DNA of 64,000 nucleotides from Perognathus longimembris pacificus (GCF_023159225.1 NC_063161.1:1390495-1454494), one strand, 5' to 3'; shown: positions 1 to 11,105, numbered from the stretch's first letter. Translations and numbers: made by a program. The notes: generated by a model not told the origin, from the letters alone.

Positions 1-119
1 CCCGGCCTGGGGGTGCTGGAGCTCAGTCCCTCCGAGGCCAGGGCGCCTCTGCGCGTCCCGTCCTCGCAGGCAGCGTCCCCGAGGAGGTAGCGCTCCTGTG
101 CACGGCTTTCTCCCGAGTG

Positions 120-300
120 GAGATGGAGTTAAAATTGGATTTCTGCTCAGATTGATTATCTAATGTGATAGAAAAATATACAGTCTGGGAGCAAATTTAG
201 ATTTCAGTGAAAAATTAAACTGTTATACCAAGTTACCCAGTGAAGCATTAAATGCATTCTCTAGATAATTACATCTGCAGATAGCAATGGAGACGCGCTG
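120..300. other. AT-rich island, candidate conserved non-coding element
   Basis: An AT-rich block sits abruptly inside GC-rich DNA. It contains several ATTA/TAAT-type homeodomain-like cores, a GATTGATT motif near 152 and a TAGATAATTA stretch near 262. It has no tandem structure, no recognisable transposon and no usable reading frame. Such islands in GC-drifting mammalian DNA are often sequences held by selection, for example developmental enhancers. That reading is inference from composition and motif density; only a cross-species alignment would settle it. Confidence 0.35.
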
Positions 301-837
301 TCACTCCAGCTGCCTCTCCGGAGGTCTCAGGACTCGGGGCCCACAGGCGCCGACCCCACCCGGACGCGGGGGCGGAGGGCATCCTGATTGATTTCCACGC
401 TGTCTTTCCCACCGGGAGAGGGCTGTCTTTCTGCGGGCCTGTGAACAGAGGGCCAGGAGAAACCCTTTCCAGAAGCTTCTAGACCCGAACGCAACGGCTC
501 AGACAACACGGTGGAGAGGGGTGGCCTGGACCAAGTCTGCTCCCGGGGTGGCGGGTGGCCCCCCCGGACACCGGTGACCCGGGAAGTGGGAGAGGAGTCC
601 TCCGGCGAGGAGCCACGCTGCCCCCACCCCCAGGCCTCAGGAAATTAAAACCTTGCCGTCGGCACCCTCTGCGGGGCCCGTTAGTCATCCCAGTCATTAG
701 CAGTACAGTAATTAGGTTTTTCCTTCTCCCCTCACTTCGCTCCGGACCCGGGATGTCGGATCAATAGCAGAGATAAGTTAACATAATTGGATTTCTGGAT
801 GGATCTTTTTATTTCTCCCTCTGTGGTCTCTAAGGGA
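300..837. other. GC-rich intergenic DNA, no gene seen
   Basis: Open frames here are short and overlap on both strands, as expected in stop-poor GC-rich DNA. A smaller AT-rich patch at about 670-785 holds a CATTAG...TAATTAGG arrangement and could belong to the same regulatory class as the block at 120-300. No exon signals were recognised. Confidence 0.4.
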
Positions 838-1166
838 AGGGCCCCTCCTGAGCTGCCCTCCCTCCCTCCCTTCCCTGTCCCCCTCCTGAACTGCCCTCCC
901 TCCCTCCCTTCCCTGTCCCCCTCCTGAACTGCCCTCCCTCCCTCCCTTCCCTGTCCCCCTCCTGAACTGCCCTCCCTCCCTTCCCTGCCCCCCTCCTGAA
1001 CTGCCCTCCCTCCCTTCCTGAGTCCCTCTCCTGAACTGCCCTCCCTCCCTTCCCTGTTCCCCTCCTGAGCCCTCCCTCCCTTCCTCTGCCCCCCTCCTGA
1101 GCCCTCTTCCCTTCCTGGGTCCCCCTCCTGGGCTGCCCTCCCCTCTACCTCTGCCCCCCTCCTGGG
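838..1166. repeat. C/T-rich minisatellite, unit about 38 bp
   Basis: About nine head-to-tail copies are seen. The first three are nearly perfect 38-bp units built around CTCCTGAACTGCCCTCCC followed by TCCC repeats; later copies shrink and diverge. Pure pyrimidine blocks alternate with a short mixed CTGAACTG segment. A long minus-strand frame through it is an artefact of the repeat. Confidence 0.85.
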
Positions 1167-1534
1167 CCCATTTCTCAGGCCACAGTAGGCTCCATGTGGT
1201 TTTCTGAAAGTAAAAAATGACCGAGATTTCTCGAGGGGAGACTGTGCTGGGCCGCCCTGGCCCGGGGCGGGGTGAGAAGGCAGGCGTGCTCACCGAGGGG
1301 GCCGCCAGCCATGGTGCGGGCGCGGAGGGGCAGCCTGGTCTCCACTCATGGCTGGAGCTGCAATGGCTGCAGAGCTCTGGGGAAACCCCCGGGTCCTGGC
1401 TTTCCAAAGCTGAACCCCGCCTGCCCGGCGCCGCCAATGGCATTTCTAGTCTTTCCCCAAAGCGGCTCAAACGTGGGCCAGGAGATACAGAGAAGAACCT
1501 CCGTCCCCCAGCAGAGCTGCCACAGCAGCAACGG

Positions 1535-1715
1535 CACTGTGTCCTGCAAAGGACCAGAAAGAAAACACGGAAAGCTTTGCAGGCCATATGGACCCCGATA
1601 CAAACGCACAATTCCGCTACAGAATGCAGAAGCCATGGCTGGTTTGTAAAGGAAGTGGCATGACGGTGTTCCAATAAAGCTTTATTTACCAACACGGGTG
1701 ACAGCCGGGCTCAGC
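1535..1715 (-). mobile_element. Ancient hAT-like non-autonomous DNA transposon fragment
   Basis: The segment around GGCCATATGGACCCC, followed by TGTTCCAATAAAGCTTTATTTACC, matches from memory a widespread mammalian MER-type DNA transposon. In that family the reverse strand carries 'GCGGGCCATA...' and 'TTCCAATAAAACTTTATTTAC'. The match is divergent and the terminal inverted repeats are not clearly preserved. I do not assign an exact family name. The AATAAA inside it belongs to the repeat and is not taken as a gene polyadenylation site. Confidence 0.55.
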
Positions 1716-1855
1716 ACACACACTATCCTACGCTGGCCCTTCACATAATGGAACAGAAAGCTGAACCCACACGAAATAAGCAGATCACAGCGTGGCTCGG
1801 GGACCACAAGTTCTGCGAGGCTGCTTCACAATAGCGTTAACTACCACACAGCAAA

Positions 1856-2105
1856 AGCCGGGCACTGGGGGCTCACGCTGTCCTCCCAGCTACGCACGAG
1901 GCTGAGGTCTGGGGCACTGCAGCTGGAAGCCAGCCTGGGCAGGAAAGTCTGTGAGACTCTTTCTCTCCAATTCACCACCAGAAAACCAGAAGTGGGGCTG
2001 TGGCTCAAAGTGGTAGAGCGCTAGCCTTGAGCAAGAAAGCTTAGGGACGGCACCCAGGCCTTGCATTCAAGCCCCACCATGGACCAGAAACACAACAACG
2101 TAACG
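1856..2105 (+). mobile_element. SINE, 7SL/B1-like plus ID-like dimer
   Basis: The left part carries the GCCGGGCACTGGGGGCTCAC start and CTAC...GAGGCTGAGG pattern of 7SL-derived rodent SINEs. After an ATTCACCACCAGAAAACC linker comes an ID-like right part (GGGGCTGTGGCTCAAAGTGG, TAGAGCGCTAGCC), a tRNA-Ala-type box A/box B region. This composite is the commonest build in the window. It is a non-coding retroposon transcribed by polymerase III and mobilised by L1. The tail is short and degraded and no clear target-site duplication was seen. Confidence 0.85.
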
Positions 2106-2332
2106 GTGCAACACTTAGCGACACCGTTAGGAACACACACATAAAACACACGCAATAAAAGCCATAGAAGGGTAGCAGGGCTCTGGACTTGGGCTTGGGG
2201 ACGAGGAGTGGTCCCAGGGGAGGGAGGGCCGGGACCGTGCTCTTAGACACCGGAACACGCGGGGAAGTGGTGTGCAGGGCCTTTTCTTGATTATGACAGA
2301 ATGGTGAGTCCCATTCTATGAACCTGGGATGC

Positions 2333-2725
2333 AGGGAAGGGAAGGGAGGGAGGGAGGAGGGGAGAAGGGGAAGAGAAGGAGAGGGAGGAGGGGAGGAGGA
2401 GGAGAAGAAAAGAGAGAGGCAGAGAGGGGAAGGGAGGTAGGGAGGAGGTAAGAGGCAAGAGAGAAGAAAGGGAGAGGAGCGGAGAAGAAAAGAAAGATGG
2501 GCAGGGCAGGGAAGGGGGACAGTGGAGAGAGAGAAAAGAAGGGAGGACGAGAGAGGAGAGGGGGGAAGGAAGGAGGGGGAGGTGAGTTGAGGCAGAAGAT
2601 ACAAGAGAGGGAAAGACGGAAGAGAGGAGGGAAGGGGAGGGGAGGGGGAGGGGAGGGGAGAGGAGGGGAGGGAGGGGAGGGGAGGAGAAGGGGGAGGGGA
2701 AAGGAGGGGAGAGGAGAGGATTCCA
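2333..2725. repeat. Polypurine (G/A) tract
   Basis: Nearly 400 bp is almost entirely purine on the plus strand, made of GGGA, GGAGA and GAAGA words without a fixed period. Such tracts can form triplex (H-DNA) structures. The long minus-strand proline/serine/leucine frames here are a consequence of the C/T composition and are not genes. Confidence 0.85.
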
Positions 2726-3171
2726 GAAAGACGGGCAGCAGGCAGAGACTGACAGGGTGGGCCCAGGGTCCCCTGGGCCGCAGGCCATGTTTCCAGCAAA
2801 TCTGCTGCTGGGCCTCGAACCCTCAGAGCAAGGAGAGAGGATGGCCGTGCAGAACTGCACCCCGGGCGGCGCGTGCCAGGCAGGGGCTTCGCGGTGAGCG
2901 GGGGGCTCTGCCCGGAACGCGTCTCGCCGGGCCAGGCTGCGCTGAGCCAGAGCCCCGCTTTTCACCGTCTACATGGACCTCGCGGTTCCAAGAGCCTGTC
3001 TTTTATTCATTACGACGGGGTTTTATCGGCTAAGTGCTTTTCAAGGGTTTTAAAATGCCCCGAGACTCTTCAGGAGCTGTGGGAGGGGGGGCTGCCTCCC
3101 CTGCGCATCCATCCGCCGTCCAGGGCACTGGGGGCAGAGCCTGTCGGCGAGCAGGTAATTCCACGCCGCTT

Positions 3172-3290
3172 CCCGCCCCGGCTCCCGCCGCCCCCCTCCC
3201 GGCCCGCCCCGGCTCCCGCCGCCCCCCTCCCGCCGCCCCCCTCCCGGCCTGCCCCCCTCCCGCCGCCCCCCTCCCCGGCCCGCCCGGGGA
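3172..3290. repeat. C-rich CCGCCCCCCTCCCGG repeat
   Basis: Short reiterations of CCCGCCGCCCCCCTCCCGG occur with variable spacing. The G-rich strand has many runs of five or more G and could fold into G-quadruplexes. Confidence 0.75.
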
Positions 3291-4600
3291 ACGCCCGCGC
3301 TTTATTATGGCAGAAATCAGTCTTATACAATGAGGATCGTATCTCCTCAGATTACAAAGACACCACAGCCATTTTCTCCTTGGACCCTGACGGCCAGGCA
3401 CGGAGAGGCGCCGTAAAGCTCGGGTCACGTCGCCCCGAGGCAAAGCCACGACCGGGTTTCTAGGTGTTCTGTGACCTGACCCCCGAGCTCAGCCAGTCGT
3501 GGGCACGAAGTGAGTTTCAGTGAGCGCGAAGGGGCCGCACATTTACAGAACGTCTACAGGCAGGCAGCAGGAAGTTCCTCCTGCTAGCGAAGGGCCCCGG
3601 GGGTGGCCGTGGGTTCTTCAGAGAAGTGGGTGTCGGTGGGCCGAGAGGGGGACCCAGGCTGCTGCCATCTCAGCGAGGCTGACGACACGGCCCGCGGCCC
3701 GCGCCGTGAGAACGTGGGGACGAGGCCCGCGCGGCGCTGTTCCCCCGTGGCCCTGCCCCCGTGGAGGGCACGTGGCCGCGGTCGCGCGGGCCCGCTGTGT
3801 CCGGGTGTTTCTTGATCCGCCGGTGCGCCTTGGCGTCTCCCGGGTGAGGTCGGTCCCGCAGGCACGGGCACAGCCGAGGGACACAGCGCGGGAGGATTCC
3901 GTCCGGACTTCAGGGAAGGCCCGCGGGGCCCCGCCGTCGTGGATCAGCGAGGACCCGGCCGGGCCACGCCGGGGGGAGGACGGCGCTTGGAACCGTGAGG
4001 CGCACTCAGGGTCGGGGCTGCAGTGAGGGCTCCGGGACGTTGGAGAAGCCAGGGCATCGGCGTTCTCGCCAGAGCAACGGGGGGCACGGAGGGTCCGTCT
4101 GCGGGGAGACAGGAGGGCTAGAACCAGTAAGGTCCTGGGGCGGGGGGGGGGGGGGGGGCGGCCGCGCCCTGGGCAGCCGACGCCCTGCCTGACTCGAGTC
4201 CCCCGATGTCCTGTGTGGAGCTACCGGGGCTGCTGTGTGCCCCGCCGGGCGTTGTTCTTTCCCGGGCCCCATTCCGCCCTCGGCGGCGTCCGTCCTTCCT
4301 GCTGCTCCGTGACACACGCGTGTGGCTTGCTTTCTGCGTTCGCGGGCGCTCACAGGGAAGCGTTGGCTCTGAGTCTCGGAAGAGACTGCGGGCTCGGGCT
4401 GCGGAGTTTGTGCGAGGCTAATTGTGTGCACAGAGCAGACGAGGGTGTGCAGGCCGAGTGCCCGGCCTCGCCGCCCCCCTCCCGCCCCGTGCAGAGCCCC
4501 AGCGGCGAGCGCCCCGCCTGCCGGCTGGGTGAGGGGCGCCGGGGGTCCCCGCACGGAACGCTGCACCTCCGCGTTCAAGGAACGGGTTGCTCCCGGTTCC
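3290..4600. other. CpG-dense block without a recognised gene
   Basis: CpG dinucleotides are frequent throughout (for example 3690-3960 and 4200-4560), as in a CpG island. A run of about 18 G lies near 4141-4159. I found no convincing exon, start site or TATA-like element. It could be an orphan island with promoter or enhancer activity, or simply GC-biased neutral sequence. Confidence 0.35.
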
Positions 4601-4930
4601 ACGAGAACACACGCGCATTCCGGGGAAAGCTTGGAAATGCAGAATCGTCCGTGGAAAGAAACATTCATCAATAGTAATTAACCAGGCCTTGTTAACATCT
4701 GGCATATATTCTTTGAGGCTTCTTTCTATAACAATATATCATTTTTCCCTCAAATTGGAATTTTGTTTTCTGTGTTGTTTACGACCAGCTTTTATTGAAC
4801 TTTTCTGTCGACAAAGATAATATATATCTTACAGAGAAAGCAGAAAAGCTAAAGAAGAAAGCAAATGAAGTGAACATGATTTCAAAGACTGTTGGGGAGG
4901 ATTTATTTGGAAGGTAATTTGGGGAGAAGC
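4600..4930. other. AT-rich island, candidate conserved non-coding element
   Basis: Composition changes sharply from the CpG-dense block to AT-rich unique sequence with an ATAGTAATTAACC motif near 4670, ATATATCATTTTTCC near 4733 and AAGATAATATATATC near 4814. No repeat family or coding frame is recognised. It is comparable to the islands at 120-300 and 52020-52370. Confidence 0.35.
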
Positions 4931-5232
4931 GGGTAATGAGGAGGGGGTGCAGGAGGCGGGCACTCGAAATTCAGCACCTACTTAACGGCCAGTCCGCTGC
5001 AATCGAAGCCCTGGCGACGCACTGGGGAGGAGACTCGAGGCTGTGCTTGGAGCAACGGAACCCAGGAAACCCTCAATGTAAAATCTGGACAGCAACACAG
5101 AAATCCAGACAGGGAGGGCTCGCTCGCACCCAGAGCGCTGCCTGAGGGAAAAGGGAATCTTGCATTGCTTTGAGATTGATGGGGAGTGACTTAGACCGCT
5201 CACGCAAGCTCTCATCCGTGCGGATTTTTATA

Positions 5233-5450
5233 ACTGGACGCTGGCAATTCTAGCTACTAGGAGGCTGAGATCTGAGAATCCACGGTTCAAAGCCAGCCCG
5301 TGCAGGGGAACTCCTATCTCCAATTAACCACCGGAACACCGGAAGTGGAGCTGTGGCTCACAGGGGTTGAGTGCTAGCCTTGAACAAAAAAAGCTCGGAG
5401 ACGGTGGCCAGGCCCTGAGTTCAAGCCCCATGACCCCCACACACACACAA
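5233..5450 (+). mobile_element. SINE, 7SL/B1-like plus ID-like dimer
   Basis: It has the same architecture as the SINE at 1856, with CTAGCTACTAGGAGGCTGAG on the left and GGAGCTGTGGCTCAC and GAGTGCTAGCCTTGAAC on the right. It ends in GTTCAAGCCCCATGAC, a CA run and an A-rich tail. A later L1 fragment was inserted into this A-tail, which gives a relative age. Confidence 0.87.
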
Positions 5451-5464
5451 AAAAAATTGTGTGA

Positions 5465-5744
5465 CTGGGTATTGAATGTACATTTACTGGAACCAGGGGA
5501 GGGAACACCACAATGGAGAGGACAAAGGGTAAAAGGTGAACCAATGCAACAATCAACACTTACAACACAATATGCTGTAAACCAACGGTACATCTCAGGG
5601 GAGGGTGGGGAGGGACCTGGGGAGGGGGGGAGGTGGGAGGGAGAGGAAGGAGGAGGTAACAAGGTTGATGAGAAATGCACTCCCTGCCTTGTGCAGGCAA
5701 CTGTAACCCCTCTGCACATCACTTCGACAATAGAAAAGAAGTTT
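5465..5744 (+). mobile_element. 5'-truncated LINE-1 3' end with target-site duplication
   Basis: A 280-bp insertion is flanked by the 14-bp direct repeat AAAAAATTGTGTGA at 5451-5464 and 5745-5758. Its end resembles the 3' untranslated region of the young L1 in this window: both share an AAATG(C/T)AC...CTGCC block and an AACTG(T/C)A...CCTCT(T)TGCACA block. Upstream of that it has a strong G-rich polypurine stretch (about 5597-5660), a classic feature of mammalian L1 3' UTRs. It therefore appears to be a different, probably older L1 subfamily inserted into the A-tail of the preceding SINE. Confidence 0.75.
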
Positions 5745-5759
5745 AAAAAATTGTGTGAA

Positions 5760-6540
5760 TTCCACACATAAATGTAAGAAAGTAAGCCCACAGAAGCACT
5801 GTGTGTACGTAGCACTTTCAGATAACCTTGGGGGATGGTGGAGATGACCATTATCATAAGCAGAACAAATCAATAGGAAAAACACGCACGTGACAAGATA
5901 GACAGACATATTTGTCCAAAAAGTGCTGTTCTAGCATCCATCAATGCGATCATCTGTTATTTATGACCTTATTAGTGTCCCAGTGAACATATTTTTAAAT
6001 ACCAAGACATTTTTGCTACAAGAAAAAGCTTCATTTGGCAATGGAATGTTCTCTGCAAGGCTAAGTGATAACTGGCAGCGGTAGAATGTCCTTAAAATGT
6101 TGTAGGGCCTGATTTTCTGCTACTTCACCGGGAAGCTCTTAACTGAATTCTTCAATGGGAGTGGTCTGTGTGTTTTATTTTATTATACTTGTTGGACCTT
6201 GGAATTACGGTGGTACTGAGTTCATACGGTCATCGTTGTGTACTTGGACTTCAGTTTTCTGAAAAGACGAAGGTATTTTAACCTCCTGAGGAATTTTTGC
6301 TTCCAGTTCTGCATAGTGAACATTTCCTTCCCCTCCTTCCCCCATCCTCTGAGGGGGTAAAACACAGCTGACCTTGTCTGCAGCTTTGGCTACAACCACT
6401 CCAACAGCATGAACTCATTTTATCCATGTCCGACCTGGCTAGATTTTACCACTCTCTCTCACTATCCTAGAGATGTGGCCAGCGTGGCATGTCCGTCCGT
6501 GGCTGCTGTGGGTTCTGCTTTACGATTTGAATGTCGTCCC
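5760..6540. other. AT-richer unique sequence, no gene seen
   Basis: The sequence is of moderate AT content without tandem structure. A 64-residue minus-strand frame at 6205-6399 resembles nothing I recognise and has no supporting signals. The block could contain old, unrecognised transposon relics or conserved non-coding DNA. Confidence 0.3.
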
Positions 6541-7054
6541 ATCGCATTCGTCTGTGGTGGTTTAGAAAGCACCTGTGGACTGTGAGCTGGGTTCGCGCCC
6601 TCAGTTCATTCCGGGGGCCGGCGCCTCCCGGGGGACCTCACGTGGCCTCGTCCTTCCTCCGGGGCCCCCCCCCGCCCGCCCGCGGCGATTCCACGTGCAA
6701 GCCTGTCTCGTGTGGGGAGGGGGGCTGGCATGGGGGGGGGGAACTGCATCCTAGAAAGCGTGGCTTCTTCCTACTAAGCCCTCATGATCCACTCCCCCCC
6801 TCGCGCCCCGCTTTCCAGCTCAAACTGGCTCCCTGGCCACGATTTGCTCCCGCATCGGTGGACATTTCATTTTTAACAGCGCCACTTGTGATGACTCCTG
6901 GGCTTTCTGAATGGCACCGCGCAGTGCTTGCGTGTTGGCCGGCGGGGGGGGGGGGCTGATTGAGTTTCACGTTTCCACTGCCTTCTATTCTTAGGATTCG
7001 TGGTTTTGTTTTCTTTTTTCTTCACCATGGCTTTTATAATTTTACACCAATTTA

Positions 7055-7092
7055 TGATTTCATATATAGATATCTATATATCTATATATGCA
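7055..7092. repeat. TA-rich microsatellite (TATAGATATC type)
   Basis: A short imperfect TATAGATATCTATATATC run. It lies just before a CpG-dense segment. Confidence 0.7.
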
Positions 7093-7179
7093 TGGAACGC
7101 TTAGCTAGACCAAACGTCCTGTTCCCAGGCTCCTCAGGAAGATGCTCTCCATGACAACTTGGGGTTTCCCCTGCTTGGT

Positions 7180-8440
7180 TTTTGACGCCGCTCCCGTGGT
7201 GTTTGCCCTGGGCGCCACGGGCGTGCCGATGTGTCTGCTGGGTCTCGTGTGCAACACCCACACGTCGCGGGTGGTGAGCACTCGGGGGCCCGGGTGGCCC
7301 CCCTGGGCTGGAGACCCCCGTCTCGTCCTGCACGCGGGCCGCTGGGCTCCCCCGGGGCGGTTTCTGCAGGAGGGGGACGCCGGCAGGGAAAGGCCGCCCT
7401 CACTGCGACGCCGTCACCTTTCTCCCTTCTGTCTCGGTGCCGGTTCGCTTCCCCGCTGGCCGGGCCGCGGCCTCCCCTCTCCTCCAGGGCAGGAAGGGGC
7501 CCCGGGCCGGGGACCCGGCTGCCGCCACGCAGGGAGGAGACGCCACCCGCCACCCGCCTGGGAGTGCGTGCGCGCGCGTGGCCAGTGCGGACAGGCTGCA
7601 AACCTGCTGCGGCATCTCCTCCGTGTCCGTCTCCCCGACGGGGCCCGTGGGTGCGTCACGGTCGGTCCTGCCCACGCGGAAGCCCGCCGTTCTCCCGCTC
7701 CGCGTGTGTCGATGCAGCGGGGCTGCGGTGCTCTCCTCTCACGATTCCGCGTCTGCCCGAGAAGAGCTGGTGCCGGTGCGGGCCGGCCGCGCCCTCCCGG
7801 GGCCGACGGAGATCCGCGGGGTCCCGGTGCGGCCCGGCGGACGGGCGTCTCCGGAACCCTCCGTGGGCGCCGCCGGGGCCGCTCCCAGCTCGGCGCCTGG
7901 ATGCTCCCAGAGCCCGCAGCGCCGTCCGGAAGCTGGGAGAAGGTGGGGAGCCCCGTTCCTTGGTGCTGGGGGGGTATGAGGGGGGAAGGGAGGGCTCTGT
8001 CGCCGCCGCATCCTGTGGGGCCCGGGCCGTCTCCGTCGGGTTCTGCTTTCCCTTCCCATTAGTGACATGAAGTCTTCCCTTCTCCGTGTGACCCGGAGCG
8101 GGGGCCTCCCGCCCCGGGCTCGGGGGGGCCCCTCAGCCTGGGCTGGGCCCTGTGGCATTGTGGGGTGGGAAGGGGGTCCGCTGGCCGCGGCACAGCTTTG
8201 GGCCTGTGAGTAGAGTGCGGGGGGGGTTGGCGGGGGGCACAGCCACCCACAGCCAGGCCTGGGTGGGCCAGGAGGACAGACGCGGTCCCGGCTTCACTTC
8301 CTCCCCGACTCACGGGGGACCCCCGCTCCGGCCCCGCGCCCCGGGCGAGGTGCGGGGGCTCAGGGGGGGGCCGGGGCCCCGTCAACGGCCCGCGCGTCTC
8401 CTACTCCACGCTTCCTCCACGCGCACAGTGTTTACCATTG
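7180..8440. other. CpG-dense block without a recognised gene
   Basis: There is high GC and CpG density over more than 1 kb. Several frames of 140-306 codons overlap on both strands at once, which is the signature of stop-codon scarcity rather than coding. No splice-bounded exon or known domain is visible. It immediately precedes an AT-rich island at 8440, a pairing also seen at 3.3-4.9 kb and 51.6-52.4 kb. Confidence 0.35.
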
Positions 8441-8640
8441 TGCATCTCGGTTGCCTTAAATAAAAGGTAAAGTTAATTAAGACAAAGCATCGAGCCCCGC
8501 CCCCTTTACGGTGTATTGCTGCTTAAGCGTCTTTAATCAATGGCAAGGGGCGATCCAAGGTAAAACCGACTGAAGATTTCTTTACTCCGGCGCCATTTAT
8601 CCCGAACTGTTACCGCGAGCCAGGTGTGCGATCGTTACCT
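8440..8640. other. AT-rich island, candidate conserved non-coding element
   Basis: Sequence such as CCTTAAATAAAAGGTAAAGT, TAATTAAGAC and GTCTTTAATCAATGGCAAGG stands out against the CpG-dense flanks. A further small patch (AATAGCCTAATTAATAG) is at about 8813-8830. No repeat or coding assignment. The regulatory interpretation is inference only. Confidence 0.35.
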
Positions 8641-9194
8641 CCTAACGGCTATCGCGCCTCGCGCTGCCCCGCGGCCGCTGACTCGCGGGGAAATCAGCCC
8701 TCCGCGGCCCCTGGGCTCCCTGGGCTCCCTGCGCATCCGGGTCAATGTGCACGTGGCTTTAGTTTAGGGCAGGAACCACGCCACACTGCTCCAGAGCTTC
8801 GCCTCAGAAAATGAATAGCCTAATTAATAGAAATCAGTATCAAACCACGTCGTTACGTGCTCGAGCGAAAGGACGCGTTCCGTGGAACTCCCAGCTGTGC
8901 TGACGGGTGGGCCCAGCGCACGTTTATTGAGTTTCTACTCCGTGCCTGTCACCCCCGCAGGGGAAGGTCAAGGCCGGCCTGCCTCTGCTCGGCTCCCACG
9001 GCGGCGGCCATTCCTGCCCTGGTCACACACAGCGGGCTGGCTGAGTTCCCCCATCCTGCCCAGGCACGCGGCTCCCCAGTGCCTGAGGCAGCTCGCAGCG
9101 ACCTCGCCCCCAGAGCGGCGTTTGCCCTTCTGGGAAGAGATTGCGTCTAGGATTCAGACACGGCAGCTACAGAGGTCATGCGTGTCCCAACGGC

Positions 9195-9800
9195 CACCGC
9201 GGCCAGCCTCACACCTGGAGATGGCCACACACCTGGAGACAGCCACCGCGGCCAGACGCACACCTGGAGACGGCCACCGTGGCCAGCCGCACACCTGGAG
9301 ACGGCCACACACCTGGGGACGGCCACCGCGGCCAGCCGCACACCTGGAGACGGCCACACACCTGGGGACGGCCACTGCGGCCAGACGCACACCTGGAGAC
9401 GGCACCGCGGCCAGACGCACACCTGGAGACGGCCACCGCGGCCAGCCGCACACCTGGAGACGGCCACACACCTGGAGACAGCCACCGTGGCCAGCCGCAC
9501 ACCTGGAGATGGCCACACACCTGGAGACAGCCACCGCGGCCAGACGCACACCTGGAGACGGCACCGCGGCCAGCCGCACACCTGGAGACGGCCGCACACC
9601 TGGGGACGGCCACCGCGGCCAGACGCACACCTGGAGACGGCCACACACCTGGGGACAGCCACCGTGGCCAGCCGCACACCTGGAGACGGCCACCGCGGCC
9701 AGCCGCACACCTGGAGACGGCACCGTGGCCAGCCGCACACCTGCTGGGGACGGCCACCATGATGGCCACCGCGGCCGGCCGCACACCTGGGGACATCTCA
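9195..9800. repeat. Minisatellite, 31-bp units mixed with 18-19-bp subunits
   Basis: The core is CACACCTGGAGACGGCCACC followed by GCGGCCAGCCG. Full units of about 31 bp alternate irregularly with a shorter ACACACCTGGAGACGGCC form. Point variants recur (AGACG/AGATG/GGACG, CCGCGG/CCGTGG, AGCC/AGAC), indicating exchange within the array. Frames are open in all three phases on both strands, so the long predicted proteins are not real. Confidence 0.9.
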
Positions 9801-10855
9801 GCCGGTGTTTTGCCGCTCTGCTCACCCTGAGAGCCTTCCGGCACACCCGTCAGATCGCTCACTCGGTTCTGAGTGCACAGATGGACTCCTGCCCCCACCC
9901 CCCACCCCACTCCCGGTGCAAACGCATCCCCGTCCCGGCAGGTGGGGGTGGGTTGGTGGTGGTTGAGTGCAGATCAGGACTTCCTGCTTCCCCGTCCACC
10001 CCCGCTGCTCTGCACCAGGCTCTGACTTCACAAGAGGCCTGGAAAGGAGAGGAGAGGCCTTCCCACTGCCACCCACTCCCAGGGCTGTAAAGATCCACAC
10101 GGCAGCCCAGCATGGGGGCCTGGCCTCCTCCAAGACACCCGTCCCTCCCCACCCGAGTGCAGACCCCAGCACACAAGACAGCGGGTGCAGCAGAAAGCGG
10201 GGAGGCCCCTGCTCTGCAGGCCCATGCTGCCTCTGCCCCCTGCCCCCCTGAGCCCCATGGCCGGCCTTTGTTGACACCTCGATGTGGTGGCCATTTCGAA
10301 AATGGATCTCATGGGATTCAACAATTATGACAGATGAGGATGTACAGGCGACGTGATCTCAGAACCACCCGTCAGAGTTAGAAACCACTGTGAGAACATC
10401 CCACGAACAGGAGCTCTAACACGGTTGTTTCTAAACGCCCCACCCATCAAGGAAGATGATAACAAACCAGGAAGCAACGTCCCTGAAGACCTGAGGGGTG
10501 CCGGCAGCCGGGGTGGGGGGGGGAGCCCCAGGAGCAGCTCTGCACCAGCTCAGAGGCGAGTTTCGTTCTGGAGATCTGTACAAGAAGGTGGTGTCGGTTT
10601 CGCCATGGGACCCCGAACGGGCGCCTCTCCAAAGGCAGCCCGGGGGGCAGTGGCCGTATTAACCAAGCCGCTGCGGACGTTTCCCGCCGCCCACAACTCT
10701 CCAGACCACACTGTGCACCCCCGAGGCAGCTCCTTAAACCCACCGCTGGAAAGACAGCTGCAACACTGTGTCTCCAGCCTGGTTCTGTTGTGCCGACGCA
10801 GCTCCAGCCTCCAGAACCTGGCTAGAGACATGGGTGGGCCTCGCTTGGTACAAAG
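9800..10855. other. Intergenic sequence, no gene seen
   Basis: GC-rich to mixed sequence. A slightly AT-richer part around 10270-10470 may be an old transposon relic, but I could not identify the family. No exon or RNA gene recognised. Confidence 0.35.
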
Positions 10856-10859
10856 CCCC

Positions 10860-10950
10860 AGCCCTGCCTGGCAGGCCCCGCCCCTTCTCGACAAGGCCCC
10901 GCCCCTGCCCGCCGGGCCCCGCCCCTGCCCGGCAGGGCCCTGCCTCTGCC
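10860..10950. repeat. Short GC-box tandem repeat
   Basis: About four copies of a GGCCCCGCCCCTGCC-type motif with 20-25-bp spacing. Each contains a GC box (Sp1-type CCCGCCCC). It could be a weak regulatory element or a short minisatellite. Confidence 0.6.
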
Positions 10951-10994
10951 CTATTACTGATGCGTCCCGCCTGACCGGATTGACCAATGGGGGA

Positions 10995-11105
10995 GATGGA
11001 ATCTCATGCACGTTTTTCGCCCAGGCCGGCCTCACACCACAATCCTAGGGCTCTCTAGCTGGTGGTGAGTAGTTAAGATCGCAGGTGGGATCCATCGCCC
11101 CCATG
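10995..11105 (-). mobile_element. Degenerate 7SL/B1-like SINE fragment, antisense
   Basis: The order GATGGAATCTCATGCACG, GCCCAGGCCGGCCTCAC, then a GAGTAGTTAAGATCGCAGGT end resembles the reverse complement of a 7SL-derived SINE (GTAGCTRGGATTACAGG and CCCAGGCTGGCCTC are the familiar antisense blocks). It is strongly diverged. It precedes the L1 insertion site by about 55 bp. Confidence 0.5.

Noticed and set aside
1670..1690. AATAAAGCTTTATT as a gene polyadenylation signal
   Set aside because: It falls inside a DNA-transposon fossil whose family sequence contains this word; no transcript upstream is recognisable.
1995..2075. tRNA gene suggested by box A/box B-like sequence
   Set aside because: It is the ID-like part of a SINE: it lacks a foldable anticodon arm, and the same structure recurs at 5233, 20112 and 60178.
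7142..8070. Two overlapping frames of 306 and 279 codons
   Set aside because: They lie in different phases of the same CpG-dense DNA, with further long frames on the other strand and no domain or conserved motif.
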